A stretch of DNA of 64,000 bases from Caulobacteraceae bacterium (GTDB taxonomy: Bacteria > Pseudomonadota > Alphaproteobacteria > Caulobacterales > Caulobacteraceae). The notes under the pieces are model-generated. The model was not told the origin of the DNA and ran no database searches. It was given only the letters and a program-made list of their open reading frames with translations. A program made the translations under genes and the position numbers. Below are positions 54,922 to 63,740 of this stretch, in pieces; the first letter of the stretch is position 1; the number at the start of each line of letters is the position of its first letter. The stretch lies in contig CANJLK010000003.1 of the NCBI GenBank assembly GCA_947475465.1, positions 80,330 to 144,329 on the forward strand, in the 5' to 3' direction.

Positions 54922-54946
54922 GCGCCCGTGAGATGGCCCACGGGCG
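54922..54946 (-). promoter_or_regulatory. Hairpin at the start of the rplU leader
   Basis: GCCCGTG at 54924-54930 pairs with CACGGGC at 54939-54945, with an 8-nt loop. On the minus strand it is followed by GTTCCGTTTTGC, so it resembles a terminator or attenuator about 44 bp before the ATG. It lies within the first ~25 nt of the predicted transcript. Function is inferred. Confidence 0.45.
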
Positions 54947-54957
54947 AGAGGGCGGGA

Positions 54958-54985
54958 CTTATACGGATGGAGCCGCCGAAGTCAA
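54958..54985 (-). promoter_or_regulatory. Sigma-70-type promoter for rplU-rpmA
   Basis: On the minus strand TTGACT, 16 bp, TATAAG. It is one of the closest matches to the canonical promoter in the window. The transcript would begin near 54950, giving a leader of about 72 nt before the rplU ATG. Confidence 0.65.
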
Positions 54986-55088
54986 CGAGAAGGGGGCGGG
55001 AAACGACAAGTCCAAAGCCGGCCATTTTCGCGAGCGCGGCGGGGCGAACCCTTCGGCCGGAGAGCAAGGCCCAATCGCTCGCGGCATC

Positions 55089-55928
55089 CTAGTCCCTGGC
55101 TGGCACAGAGGTCCCCTGCGCGGCTTCCGAGACCGGCTGCCATTTCTCCCAGGTTTCGATCCGGCGGGCGTATTCGGCCTTGGCCAGGGCCAGGTTGCTG
55201 GAGCCGAAGAAGATGCGTAGCGGCGGGTCCGCTGCGTCCACCACCGCCATCAGGGCCGCGGCCGTGGCGGCCGGGTCGCCGCGCACCGCGCCCTTGCGCA
55301 TCCCGGCCATGGCGGCGCGGGCCGCGTCATAGGCCGGCAGCGGCGTGGTCCGCGCGGCGGAGGGGCCGAACCAGTCGGTGTCGTAGCCGCCAGGCTCGAC
55401 GAGGGTCACCTTGATGCCGAATCCGGCGACCTCGGCGGCGAGGGATTGGCTGAACCCCTCCAGGGCCCACTTCGAGGCGTTGTAGAGGCCCATGGTGGGA
55501 AAGGCGCAGATGCCGCTGATCGAGGAGACCTGGACGATGTGGCCGAAACCCTGGGCGCGCATCTGCGGCAGGACCGCCTGGCTCACCCAAAGGGCGCCGA
55601 AGACGTTCGTCTCGATCTGCGCCCGGGCCTCGGCCTCGCTGGCTTCCTCGACGGTTCCAAGCAGACCGTAGCCGGCGTTGTTCACCAGCACATCGAGCCG
55701 TCCGAAGCGGGCGACCGTCCGGGCGACGGCGGCGGCCACGGCCGGCCGATCGGTGACATCCAGGGTCAGGGGCAGGACCTGGTCGCCGTAGCGGTCGATC
55801 AGCGGCTGCAGGGCGCCGATGTCGCGGGCGCTCGCCGCCACCCGGTCGCCGCGGTCCAAAGCCGCCTCAGTCCACATCCGGCCAAGGCCCTTGGACGTCC
55901 CTGTGATGAACCAGACCTTGCCCGACAT
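55089..55928 (-). CDS. SDR family NAD(P)-dependent oxidoreductase
   Basis: 279 residues. FITGTSKGLGRMWTEAAL is the cofactor loop (T-G-x3-G-x-G), then LDVLVNNAGYG, and the catalytic VSSISG...YNASKWALEGFSQSLAAE triad. The end (PPLRIFFGSSNLALAKAEYARRIETWEKW) matches the group often named as oxidoreductases acting on aromatic alcohols. Substrate not known. It is upstream of the rplU promoter region but not linked in function. Confidence 0.9.
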   Translation of the reverse strand: MSGKVWFITGTSKGLGRMWTEAALDRGDRVAASARDIGALQPLIDRYGDQVLPLTLDVTDRPAVAAAVARTVARFGRLDVLVNNAGYGLLGTVEEASEAEARAQIETNVFGALWVSQAVLPQMRAQGFGHIVQVSSISGICAFPTMGLYNASKWALEGFSQSLAAEVAGFGIKVTLVEPGGYDTDWFGPSAARTTPLPAYDAARAAMAGMRKGAVRGDPAATAAALMAVVDAADPPLRIFFGSSNLALAKAEYARRIETWEKWQPVSEAAQGTSVPARD

Positions 55929-56015
55929 GCCATTCTCCCGCGTCTTGAGTGGACCTCTACAGTCCAGCCGCGAGGTGGCAAGCCGCGGGTGTTCGCTGGC
56001 GGCCTGGAGAAAGCG

Positions 56016-56234
56016 TCAGACGGAAACGGGCGCCGGCTCGACATCGGCGGGAACCCGGCGGGCGCGGACCCACAACTCGAAGCCCGGATCGCCGAAGCGG
56101 CGATGCAGGGTCCGCGCGCCGGCCACCGCCATGGCGTCGTCAGCCGCCTCGACGATCTCCGCGCCGCGGATTCTGCCGGCCGCGTCCAGGCGATAATAGC
56201 GGTAGAGCGGCAATGATGTTTTGGACGGGCTCAT
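56016..56234 (-). CDS. Small protein of unknown function
   Basis: 72 residues, MSPSKTSLPLYRYYRLDAAG onward, soluble, containing IVEAADDAMAVAGARTLHRR and FELWVRARRVP. It looks like a conserved small cytoplasmic protein of Caulobacteraceae-type genomes with a mixed alpha/beta pattern. It is separated from the PEP-CTERM remnant by about 60 bp. No function is proposed. Confidence 0.6.
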   Translation of the reverse strand: MSPSKTSLPLYRYYRLDAAGRIRGAEIVEAADDAMAVAGARTLHRRFGDPGFELWVRARRVPADVEPAPVSV

Positions 56235-56296
56235 GACAGGGAGATACGCCGCCCAGCCCGCCGCCGTCAGGGCGCGGAACGTCGCAGCGGCCGACT

Positions 56297-56407
56297 TTAG
56301 CAGGCCCTGCGCCTACGCAGCTGTGCGCCCACAGCGCCGAAGCCCAGGATCAGCAGGCCCCAGGTGGCGGGTTCGGGAGCGGTCCCGGCGCTAAGCGGCG
56401 ACAACGC
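56297..56407 (-). pseudogene. Orphan PEPxxWA-CTERM tail remnant
   Basis: In a frame different from the kinase gene, the minus strand reads TAPEPATWGLLILGFGAVG then AQLRRRRAC and a stop at 56297-56299. This is a complete PEP-CTERM sorting tail (PEPATW, hydrophobic helix, Arg cluster), yet it has no start codon or upstream secreted domain; it begins within the last codons of the kinase. It looks like the 3' end of a deleted secreted-protein gene. Confidence 0.65.
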
Positions 56408-58653
56408 AGGCCTGCGGGCCAATCTGGCCCTCGCCGATCACGCGCGAGATCGCCTGGATCAGGTCGGCGGGCATGATCGGTTTGCCCACCACGCCGTTCA
56501 TCCCGGCGGCCATGTAGGCCGCCGTCTGGTGGACCATGACATTCGCCGTCAGCGCCAGGATCGGTGTGCGGCCGGCGGGTCCGCCCAGTTCGCGGATTGC
56601 GCGCGCGCAATCGACGCCATCCATGCGCGGCATTTGGACGTCCATCAGGATCAGGTCATAGGGGCCCTTGCGTGCAGCAGCCAGGCCGGCAATGCCGTCC
56701 TCGGCTTCGTCGACCACCGCGCCCAGGCGGCCGAGCATGGTGCGGGCTACCAGTCTGTTGGTCGCGTTGTCTTCCACCAGTAGAACGCGGACCCCATGTA
56801 GAAGTCCCGGCTCGACGGCGGCGACGAGCACCGGCCGGGCGGACGGGGCGTCAAAGGTCATGCGAAAGGTCGAACCCTGGCCCTCGACGCTTACGACGCC
56901 GATCGAACCCACCATAAGCTCCGCTAGGGCCTGGGTGATCGATAGTCCAAGGCCGGCTCCGCCGAACCGACGAGCGGTGTCGCCATCGGCCTGGCGGAAC
57001 CGTTCGAAAAGGTGGGCCAGAGCTTCCGGCGACATGCCGATGCCAGTGTCCTCGATCTCGAGCGTCGTGCGGCGGCGGCCCGCAGGCAACGGTTCCACCG
57101 ACAACCTGGCGATGACATGGCCGCTCGCGGTGAACTTCACCGCATTGCCGATCAGGTTGAACATCGACTGCCGGACCCGCACCGAGTCCGCCTCGATCCA
57201 CAGGTCGGCGCCCTTGATCTCGCGGCGCAGGTCTATGCCCTTGGCCAGCGCCTGGCCGCGCAACAGCAGGCAGACCCCTTCCAGCGCCTCGCCGACATCC
57301 ATGGCCTCGGGCGCCAGATCCAGTTGGCCGGCTTCGATCTTGGAAAAGTCCAGCACGTCGTTGAGCAGTTGCGACAGCATCAGGCCGCATTCCTCGGCCT
57401 GCCGCATCAGTTCACGGCCTTCGGGAGAAATGGCCTCGGTGTCCAACAGCCTCAATGCGCCGAGGATGCCGTTCATCGGGGTTCGGATCTCATGGCTGAC
57501 GTTGGGCAGAAATTCGGCCTTGACCCTGTTGGCCGCCTCGGCCTCGGCTTTCGCCTCGCGCAGGGCGAGGTCGATGGCGACTTGCTCGGTGACGTCGCGG
57601 CTGACATCGATCACGCCGACTGGGACGCCGTCCGCACAGACCAGCTTGGCCTTTGACTGAAGCCAAAGCCAGTGGCCGTCCTTGTGGCGCACCCGCACCG
57701 TCATGGTTTCGGAGCGCGACGGATCGGCCATCATCCGGTTGAAAGCGGCCACGATTCCGACCGTGTCATTGTCGGGGTGGTGATTGTCCCAGCGTGACGC
57801 GCCGATCAATTCTTCAGGCTGGTAGCCCAACATGGCGAAGCAACTTGGAGAGATGTATTCTCGCACCCCCTTCAGGTCGGTGCGGCAGATCACGTCGTGG
57901 ACGTTCTCGGCCAGGATCTCGAACTTGTGCCGATTGTCGTCGAGGCGTCGCTGATTGATCTGCGCCGAAGGCATCTCCAGGGCGCGCGCCAGGCTGAAGA
58001 GGGTGCTCATCCCCAGGACGAACCAGATCGGCAGCAACTCGCGCCACGTCCGCCCGTCGCTCATCCCCAGGATTGTCAGGGCCGCGATCGCCGGAGTCGA
58101 TCCGATAAGCAGGAAGATCACCGGCGCGGTGTAGAACAGCATCACGAAGACAGAGGCGAGCGCCAGGATCAGGATCGCGCCAGTCGCCCGGGCGATGGCT
58201 GTCCCGGCGGCCCAGAACAGCATGCCGAGCATGAGCCACCAGGCGTTCGCAGCCAGGTAGCAGGCGACGAAGTTCAATCTGCCGATCGGATCGAAACACT
58301 CCCCGCGCGCGCGACCCCACGTTACACTCCCCGCGCGCGCGACCCCGCGTTGCCGTCTCGCTCCAGACTTCCAGAAGAAGGCCCCCCACCGCCCATCCGG
58401 CGCAGAGTTTCCACGGCAGGATCAGACCGGCGATCAGCGCCGCCAGAACGGTCATTCCGGCCTTGGCGGCCTTCACCCGGTGGACGGCCACCGCCGCCTG
58501 GTCGATGGCGTCGATCAGTTTGTGGAGACGGAACGCCAGTCTCGCCGGCGAGGAGGCAAGGCCGAGTGTCTGCCGCAGCGGCGGAATGGAGGCGACATCC
58601 TTGGCTGGAGACTTCGGCACGGAGGACGAAGAGCGCCCCAAAACATTGAGCAC
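56391..58653 (-). pseudogene. Hybrid sensor histidine kinase, frameshifted by a 28-bp duplication
   Basis: The N-terminal part reads from GTG 58653 (signature VKAAKAGMTVLAALIAGLIL, two membrane helices) until about 58324; the C-terminal part is open in another frame from ~58300 to 56391: four more membrane helices, a PAS domain (FEILAENVHDVICRTDLKGV), HisKA (FLPNVSHEIRTPMNGILGAL), HATPase (FNLIGNAVKFTASGHV; DTGIGMSPEALAHLFERF) and a receiver domain (LILMDVQMPRMDG). Deleting one repeat unit joins the two into a 744-residue protein with the smooth junction ETATRGRARGECFDPIGRLN. As written the gene cannot make a full kinase unless translation restarts at an internal start; an assembly error is the main alternative. 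Confidence 0.85.
58296..58351. repeat. 28-bp tandem duplication inside the kinase gene
   Basis: 58296-58323 and 58324-58351 are direct copies (27 of 28 bases, differing at copy position 24, A versus G). Each begins ACACTCCCCGCGCGCGCG. The length is 1 more than a multiple of 3, so the second copy shifts the reading frame. Confidence 0.9.
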
Positions 58654-58837
58654 TTGTTTAAAAGATTCTGCCGGATAGCCTGGGGAAACTACCTAGACGG
58701 AACTGCGCCCGCGGCTGTCTTTCCCGGGGTTTGGGCGCCGGCCGCGCCGCGTTCGCCTCCGTCGCGGGGGCCCGTCCACCGCCCGGCAATCTCAGCCTGA
58801 AGTCGGCCGCGATTCTTACGACGACGACGGAGTTCAT

Positions 58838-60124
58838 TTGCCAGCCACGCACACCTCCTTCCGCGCATTGATACTGATCTGGATCGGCTGGGCGGCGATC
58901 ATGCTGGCCTTCCCGATCTGGTCCCTGTCGCGCCTCCCGCCGGCCAGGCCCGACAACGCCATGACATGGACCGGCGAGGCGACCACGGCCGACCCCCATG
59001 CGAAGGAGCACGGCCTGGCCTATGTGCTGGGAACCCACATCGGCTGGGACAGCGAATACTACCTGTCCATCGACCGGCACGGGTACGAGGACCCGGGCAT
59101 GCGGGCGGTGAGGCCAGGTTCCGATCCCGACCTGCCCGACCAGGCCCTGAAGAGCGAGGAGCCCACCTGGTTCTCGCTCAACCACGCCTTTTTCCCATTT
59201 TATCCCTGGGTCATGCGCGCCGTGGGTGCGCCTTTGTCTTTGCTGGGCCTGGCGCCGCAGCTGACCGCCATCTTGTCGGGTGTAGCGGTCTCCATGCTGG
59301 GGACCCTGGCGGCCATGCTGGCGCTGTGTGACCTGGCCAGGCGGCGCCCAGCCCCGGATCTGGACGGGGCCCTGATCGGCGACGGGCTGCGGGCCGGCTT
59401 CTACCTGCTGATCTGGCCGGCGAGCGCCTTCCTGGCCCAGGTCTACACCGAGGGGCTGTTCCTGGGGCTCTCGTTCGGCGCCCTGGCGATGATGCGTCGC
59501 CGGCGTTGGGCCTGGGCGGGGCTTCTGGGCGCGGCCGCGGTCTGGACCCGCTCGACCGGCCTGCTTTTGGTCATTCCGTTCGGGCTGCAATGGCTGGCCG
59601 ACGGCGGCCTTGGGGCGCTGCGCCGGGGTCCGCGCGGACGGGCCTTCCTGAACGGTCTTCTCGCCGCGGCCCCGCTGGCCGCCTATCTCGCCTGGCGCGC
59701 GGTGTTCGGCGCCGACTTTCTCTATGTGGAGAGCCACTATTTCGGCCGCGACCCGCTGGCCATCGCCCGCTCCTGGACCGCCATGCGGGAGGCCTGGGAC
59801 ATTCTTGCAGGCCGCGACGGTCCCCAGGCCTCGGCCTACCAGATGGTCGAGTTCGCCGGCATCCTCTGCGGCATCGGCGCCTGCCTGCTGCTCGCGCGTC
59901 GCGATCCGATCCTGGCGATCTATGGCCTTGCGGTGATGTTCTTCTGCATGACCAGCGGCGCAGCGCTGGGCGCTCACCGCTACGTGCTGAGCGTTCCGGC
60001 GCTGTTCCTGGTCCCCGCCGCCTGGGGACGCAGCGCCGCCTTCGACCGGATATGGACCCTGGCCGGCGTCATGCCCATGGCGGTCTTCACCCTGGCCTTC
60101 AGCGCGGGATTCTGGGCCGGTTGA
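58838..60124 (+). CDS. Membrane glycosyltransferase, PIG-V mannosyltransferase-like
   Basis: 428 residues with about ten membrane helices. It starts from TTG 58838 after GGAG. GWDSEYYLSIDRHGYEDPG (with the Asp of the GT-C type), FFPFYPWVMRA and LIWPASAFLAQVYTEGLFL are marks of the PIG-V/GPI-mannosyltransferase-II-like bacterial family. Such proteins transfer sugars from polyprenyl phosphate in the periplasm. No partner gene is next to it. Acceptor unknown. Confidence 0.8.
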   Translation: MPATHTSFRALILIWIGWAAIMLAFPIWSLSRLPPARPDNAMTWTGEATTADPHAKEHGLAYVLGTHIGWDSEYYLSIDRHGYEDPGMRAVRPGSDPDLPDQALKSEEPTWFSLNHAFFPFYPWVMRAVGAPLSLLGLAPQLTAILSGVAVSMLGTLAAMLALCDLARRRPAPDLDGALIGDGLRAGFYLLIWPASAFLAQVYTEGLFLGLSFGALAMMRRRRWAWAGLLGAAAVWTRSTGLLLVIPFGLQWLADGGLGALRRGPRGRAFLNGLLAAAPLAAYLAWRAVFGADFLYVESHYFGRDPLAIARSWTAMREAWDILAGRDGPQASAYQMVEFAGILCGIGACLLLARRDPILAIYGLAVMFFCMTSGAALGAHRYVLSVPALFLVPAAWGRSAAFDRIWTLAGVMPMAVFTLAFSAGFWAG

Positions 60125-60216
60125 GGTCGGTCTCTAGGTAAAAACCCGCACAGGCTTAACGCTCCTTTCGCCTTTCGGACCGAAGCTGGGCTGCAATAAC
60201 GGCATCGGATCCTAAA

Positions 60217-61338
60217 GTGGCTTCCTCCAACGAACGCATCTACCGCAGCCTCCGCGGCCTGGAGAAGACCGCCTCCACCAGCCGGGTGCTCAACCTCGCG
60301 GCGGTGTCGATGCGCAACGCCGGCGACCCGGAGCACGCCAAGGCGCCGCTGTTCAAGTCGGCGATCCTCAATGGGGCCCTGATCATCAAACACCGGCTGC
60401 GCCAGGAGGAGGTCGAGCTCTTCGAAGGCGTGACCCGCACCGCCACCAAGCTGATCGTGCCCTTCGACCGCAGTGATCTGAGCCTGGGCGGCCGTTCGGT
60501 GTTCGTCCACGAGAAGGGCTGGGAGCCGATCCTGGCGGAACTTCGCGGCAGGCCCGACGACATGCTGCGCGACGTCGAGATGCTTGAGGCTATCGACGAA
60601 ATGCCCTCCCTCGATCCGTTCCTGCTGCGCGAGCATATCAAGCGGCGCGGCTTCGAAGTCAGCCACACCTATTTCGACATTTCGTCCGGCGACGTCGACA
60701 AGATGCAGCGTTTCGTGGGCGGCGAAATCGCCCGCCTTATCGAGCTGGCCTACGGCGGCGCGGGCGGCGGCGCGGCCACTTCACGCCTGGTCGAGGCCCT
60801 CCTGTCCTCCAAGACCGACGAGCGGCTTGAGCCACTGCGCATCACCCTGCAGCTTGAAGGCGACAGCTACCGCGAGGGAATCTTCTGCTGGAAGGGCTTC
60901 CTCTATTACAAGTGGAGCCTCAACACCCTTTGGCCGAAGCTCAAGGACGTGCTGATCGAGCTCTCCAAGGTCCGGGTGGTGGGGCCGCGCGACCGCGAGC
61001 TGATGGTGGTCATCGAAGAGATGAAGGTCCGTCTACGCCAGGCCATGGAGTCCCAGGTCAAGGCGGTCATGGGCTATCTGAAGACCTACGACGCGGTGTT
61101 CGAAAAGCTGACCAACGGCAATCCGGTCGCCTTCCGGGATTTCCTCCTGCAATCGCCGGAGATGTTCATGGCGCTTGGCGAAGGCGCCGGCACCGTGAGC
61201 CACGTGGCGAGCTTCTGGCGATACCGCTTCCCGCCCGGAAAGATGCTGCACGCCAGCATGGGTGAACTGCTCGACCTGCTGCAGGACTTCGAGTCCGGCC
61301 TGGGCGCCGAGCCGCATCCGCTGAGCTACGCCGCCTGA
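60217..61338 (+). CDS. Uncharacterised soluble protein
   Basis: 373 residues from GTG 60217. It appears helical and cytoplasmic with no signal peptide or membrane segment. Conspicuous segments are KSAILNGALIIKHRLRQEEV, FCWKGFLYYKWSLNTLWPKLKD and RLRQAMESQVKAVMGYLKTY. I do not recognise it. Base composition is like its neighbours and the frame is well kept, so it is a real gene, probably of narrow distribution. Confidence 0.7.
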   Translation: MASSNERIYRSLRGLEKTASTSRVLNLAAVSMRNAGDPEHAKAPLFKSAILNGALIIKHRLRQEEVELFEGVTRTATKLIVPFDRSDLSLGGRSVFVHEKGWEPILAELRGRPDDMLRDVEMLEAIDEMPSLDPFLLREHIKRRGFEVSHTYFDISSGDVDKMQRFVGGEIARLIELAYGGAGGGAATSRLVEALLSSKTDERLEPLRITLQLEGDSYREGIFCWKGFLYYKWSLNTLWPKLKDVLIELSKVRVVGPRDRELMVVIEEMKVRLRQAMESQVKAVMGYLKTYDAVFEKLTNGNPVAFRDFLLQSPEMFMALGEGAGTVSHVASFWRYRFPPGKMLHASMGELLDLLQDFESGLGAEPHPLSYAA

Positions 61339-61425
61339 CCTGGCTTCGCGCGACCATCTGAGCTCTAGCCGGATGCGGGACGCCAGCCTAATCTGACCTC
61401 AGGGGACGGCTAAGGAGCTGTCGAG

Positions 61426-62244
61426 ATGAGAGGTTCAGGCGTATTCGCCGCTGTTGCGGGCCCGTTTGCGTGCGCCATGGTGGCTGGCCCTGCCGCCGCC
61501 GCCCAAGTTCCGCCGCAGGAAACCCCATCCTGGGTGATCACCCCTGAAACAGCGACCTGCCGGACCGACCTGGATCTGGACGGTCGCTCCGGGGCGGTGA
61601 CTCCGGTCAGCCTGTCCTCCGACGGCGAGCGGGTGACCTTGCGCTTCACCATGGAGGGCGCGCCCGAACGGGCCTTCCTGCCCATCCGCATCGACCAGAA
61701 GGCCTACCCAAACCTTGTCCTTCGCGGCGACGGGCCCGGCCAGGCCACGATGACGCTGAGCGACGAGACACTGGCGGCCATGCGCCGCGGCAGGATGCTG
61801 CAGATCGCCTGGCTTTCCGACGAGGCGGTGCATGGCGCCCTGGCTGGCGTGGGCCAGGGGCTGGCCGACCTCAAGACCTGCGGGGCCCAGGTCGCCGCCC
61901 GCGACCGGACGCAACAGGCCCAGCTGGCCGCAGACAGGGCCCACGCCGAGGCCGACCGGCGCGCCAGGGCGGTGGCGGACGAACAGCTGGCGGCGATCCG
62001 CGCTCAGCGCGAAGCAGCGGAGGCCGACACCCAGGCTAAGACTGCGGAAGCCGCGCGCGCGAGGGCGGAAGCCGAGCGTCTGGCCGCCCAGGCCGAACAG
62101 GACCGCGCCTACGTCGAACAGGCCCGCCAGCGGACCCTGGCCCAGCAATACTATGACGATCGCCGCGCCGCCGCGCCGCCGCCCTACGAGGACGAGGAGC
62201 CGCAGCCTGAGCCTTGGGCCTATCGCCGGTACGCTCCGCGCTGA
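61426..62244 (+). CDS. Exported coiled-coil protein of unknown function
   Basis: 272 residues. A signal peptide ends near AAAAQ (residue 26). Residues ~35-150 look like a globular domain with paired cysteines (TCRTDLDLDGRSGAVTP; LKTCGAQVAARDR). Residues 150-250 form an Ala/Glu/Arg coiled coil (AEADRRARAVADEQLAAIRA) ending in a Pro/Tyr-rich tail. AAGGAG precedes the ATG. Function unknown; a periplasmic structural or binding role is possible. Confidence 0.7.
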   Translation: MRGSGVFAAVAGPFACAMVAGPAAAAQVPPQETPSWVITPETATCRTDLDLDGRSGAVTPVSLSSDGERVTLRFTMEGAPERAFLPIRIDQKAYPNLVLRGDGPGQATMTLSDETLAAMRRGRMLQIAWLSDEAVHGALAGVGQGLADLKTCGAQVAARDRTQQAQLAADRAHAEADRRARAVADEQLAAIRAQREAAEADTQAKTAEAARARAEAERLAAQAEQDRAYVEQARQRTLAQQYYDDRRAAAPPPYEDEEPQPEPWAYRRYAPR

Positions 62245-62306
62245 CGGTTGCTTTCGCCCCCACTGGGCTGGAAGGTCCGGCGGTCCTGAGTCCGCGGAGG
62301 TCCGCT

Positions 62307-63668
62307 GTGCGCCGATTGCTTCTCCTGTCCGTGGCCGGGGCCATCCTTGCGGGACCCGCTACGGCCCAGCCCATGCCGGCCGACCATCCGCTGCTCCGCC
62401 AGCTGGCGGGCGAGGTTTCGGCCGACCGGCAGCGGGCGACGATCGCCAGGCTGGTCGCCTTCGGCACCCGCCACACCGCCTCGGACACGGTTTCCGACAC
62501 CCGGGGCATCGGCGCGGCGCGGCGCTGGGTGGCGGCTCAGTTCGATGACATGGCCAGGGCCTGCGGCGGCTGCCTGACGATCGCCACGCCGTCCCAGATT
62601 GTCACCAACGCGCGCCTGCCCAAGCCGACCGAGGTGGTCGATGTCCTGGCGATCCAGCGCGGGACGGGCGACCCCAATCGGGTGATCGTGATTTCCGGCC
62701 ACCTCGACAGCCGAAACTCCGATCCCCTGGACGCGACGGGCGATGCGCCGGGCGCCAACGATGACGGTTCCGGGACGGCTGCGGTGATCGAGGCGGCGCG
62801 GGTGCTTTCCGGTCATCGCTTCACGGCCACCCTGGTCTACGCCGTGCTGTCGGGCGAGGAGCAGGCCCTGAACGGAGGCAAGGTCCTGGCCGCCTACGCC
62901 AAGGCGCAGGAATGGCGGGTGGAAGCCGACCTCAACAACGATATCGTCGGCAACACCGAAGGCTTGGATGGCGCGCGGGACACCACCAAGGTCAGGGTGT
63001 TCTCGGAGGGGACGCGCTCGACCGAGACGCCGGCTGAGGCGGACCGGCGGCGCTACAATGGCGGCGAGGTCGATTCACCCTCCCGGCAGCTGGCCCGGAT
63101 GATCGACGGGCTGGCCGACCGCTACCTCACCAATCTCGACGTGGACATGATCTATCGAACCGACCGCTTTGGCCGTGGGGGCGATCAGGTTGAGATGCTG
63201 GCGGCCGGCTTCCCGTCTGTCCGCCTGACCGAGCCCAACGAGAATTATCGCCGTCAGCACCAGGACGTCCGGGTGGACAAGGGCGTGGCTTATGGAGACG
63301 TGCTCGCTGGCGTCGATTTCGCCTACCTGGCCCAGGTGACCCGGCTGAACATCGTCGCGATGGCCGCGCTGGCTCTGGCCCCAGCCCCGCCCAGCGAGGT
63401 GGAAATCTCGGGCGCGGTGACCGCCGACACGGCGCTGAAATGGCGTCCGGACCCGGCGGCGGCGAGCAACAGGCTCTGGTGGCGCGCCACCACAGACCCT
63501 CAATGGCGTTTCAGCCGCGACGCACCGCCCACCGGCGAGGCCAGGCTTTCCGGTGTCAATATCGACAACTGGTTCTTCGGGGTCAGCGCGCTCTCGGTGG
63601 AAGGCTACGAGAGCCCGGTGGTCTATCCCGGCGCGGCGGGCCGCTGGGCCGACCCAAGCTCCAGATAA
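62307..63668 (+). CDS. M28 family aminopeptidase-like exported hydrolase
   Basis: 453 residues from GTG 62307, six bases after GGAGG. A signal peptide (LLLLSVAGAILAGPATAQ) precedes an M28 zinc peptidase domain: GHLDSRNSD with the first His and Asp, GANDDGSGTAAVIEAARVL with the bridging Asp, and VLSGEEQALNGGK with the catalytic Glu. A later Asp/His pair (LNNDIVGNTEG; the C-terminal His) completes the site. The C-terminal ~90 residues look like a beta-rich accessory domain. Confidence 0.9.
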   Translation: MRRLLLLSVAGAILAGPATAQPMPADHPLLRQLAGEVSADRQRATIARLVAFGTRHTASDTVSDTRGIGAARRWVAAQFDDMARACGGCLTIATPSQIVTNARLPKPTEVVDVLAIQRGTGDPNRVIVISGHLDSRNSDPLDATGDAPGANDDGSGTAAVIEAARVLSGHRFTATLVYAVLSGEEQALNGGKVLAAYAKAQEWRVEADLNNDIVGNTEGLDGARDTTKVRVFSEGTRSTETPAEADRRRYNGGEVDSPSRQLARMIDGLADRYLTNLDVDMIYRTDRFGRGGDQVEMLAAGFPSVRLTEPNENYRRQHQDVRVDKGVAYGDVLAGVDFAYLAQVTRLNIVAMAALALAPAPPSEVEISGAVTADTALKWRPDPAAASNRLWWRATTDPQWRFSRDAPPTGEARLSGVNIDNWFFGVSALSVEGYESPVVYPGAAGRWADPSSR

Positions 63669-63682
63669 CGCCCAAACGAAAA

Positions 63683-63706
63683 CCGCCGCCCCTGTTGGGG
63701 CGGCGG
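63683..63706 (-). terminator. Intrinsic terminator
   Basis: CCGCCGCCCC-TGTT-GGGGCGGCGG, a perfect 10-bp stem. On the minus strand it is followed by TTTTCGTTT, so it ends the PEP-CTERM transcript; it may also end the M28 gene on the plus strand, where no T-run follows. Confidence 0.8.
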
Positions 63707-63740
63707 CAACTCGGGAACTGTTCGTTGACGTCGACGTCGC

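Noticed and set aside
58324..58653. The N-terminal kinase half as a separate small gene
   Set aside because: It continues beyond the repeat only as Arg-rich out-of-frame sequence, and deletion of one repeat copy joins it to the kinase.
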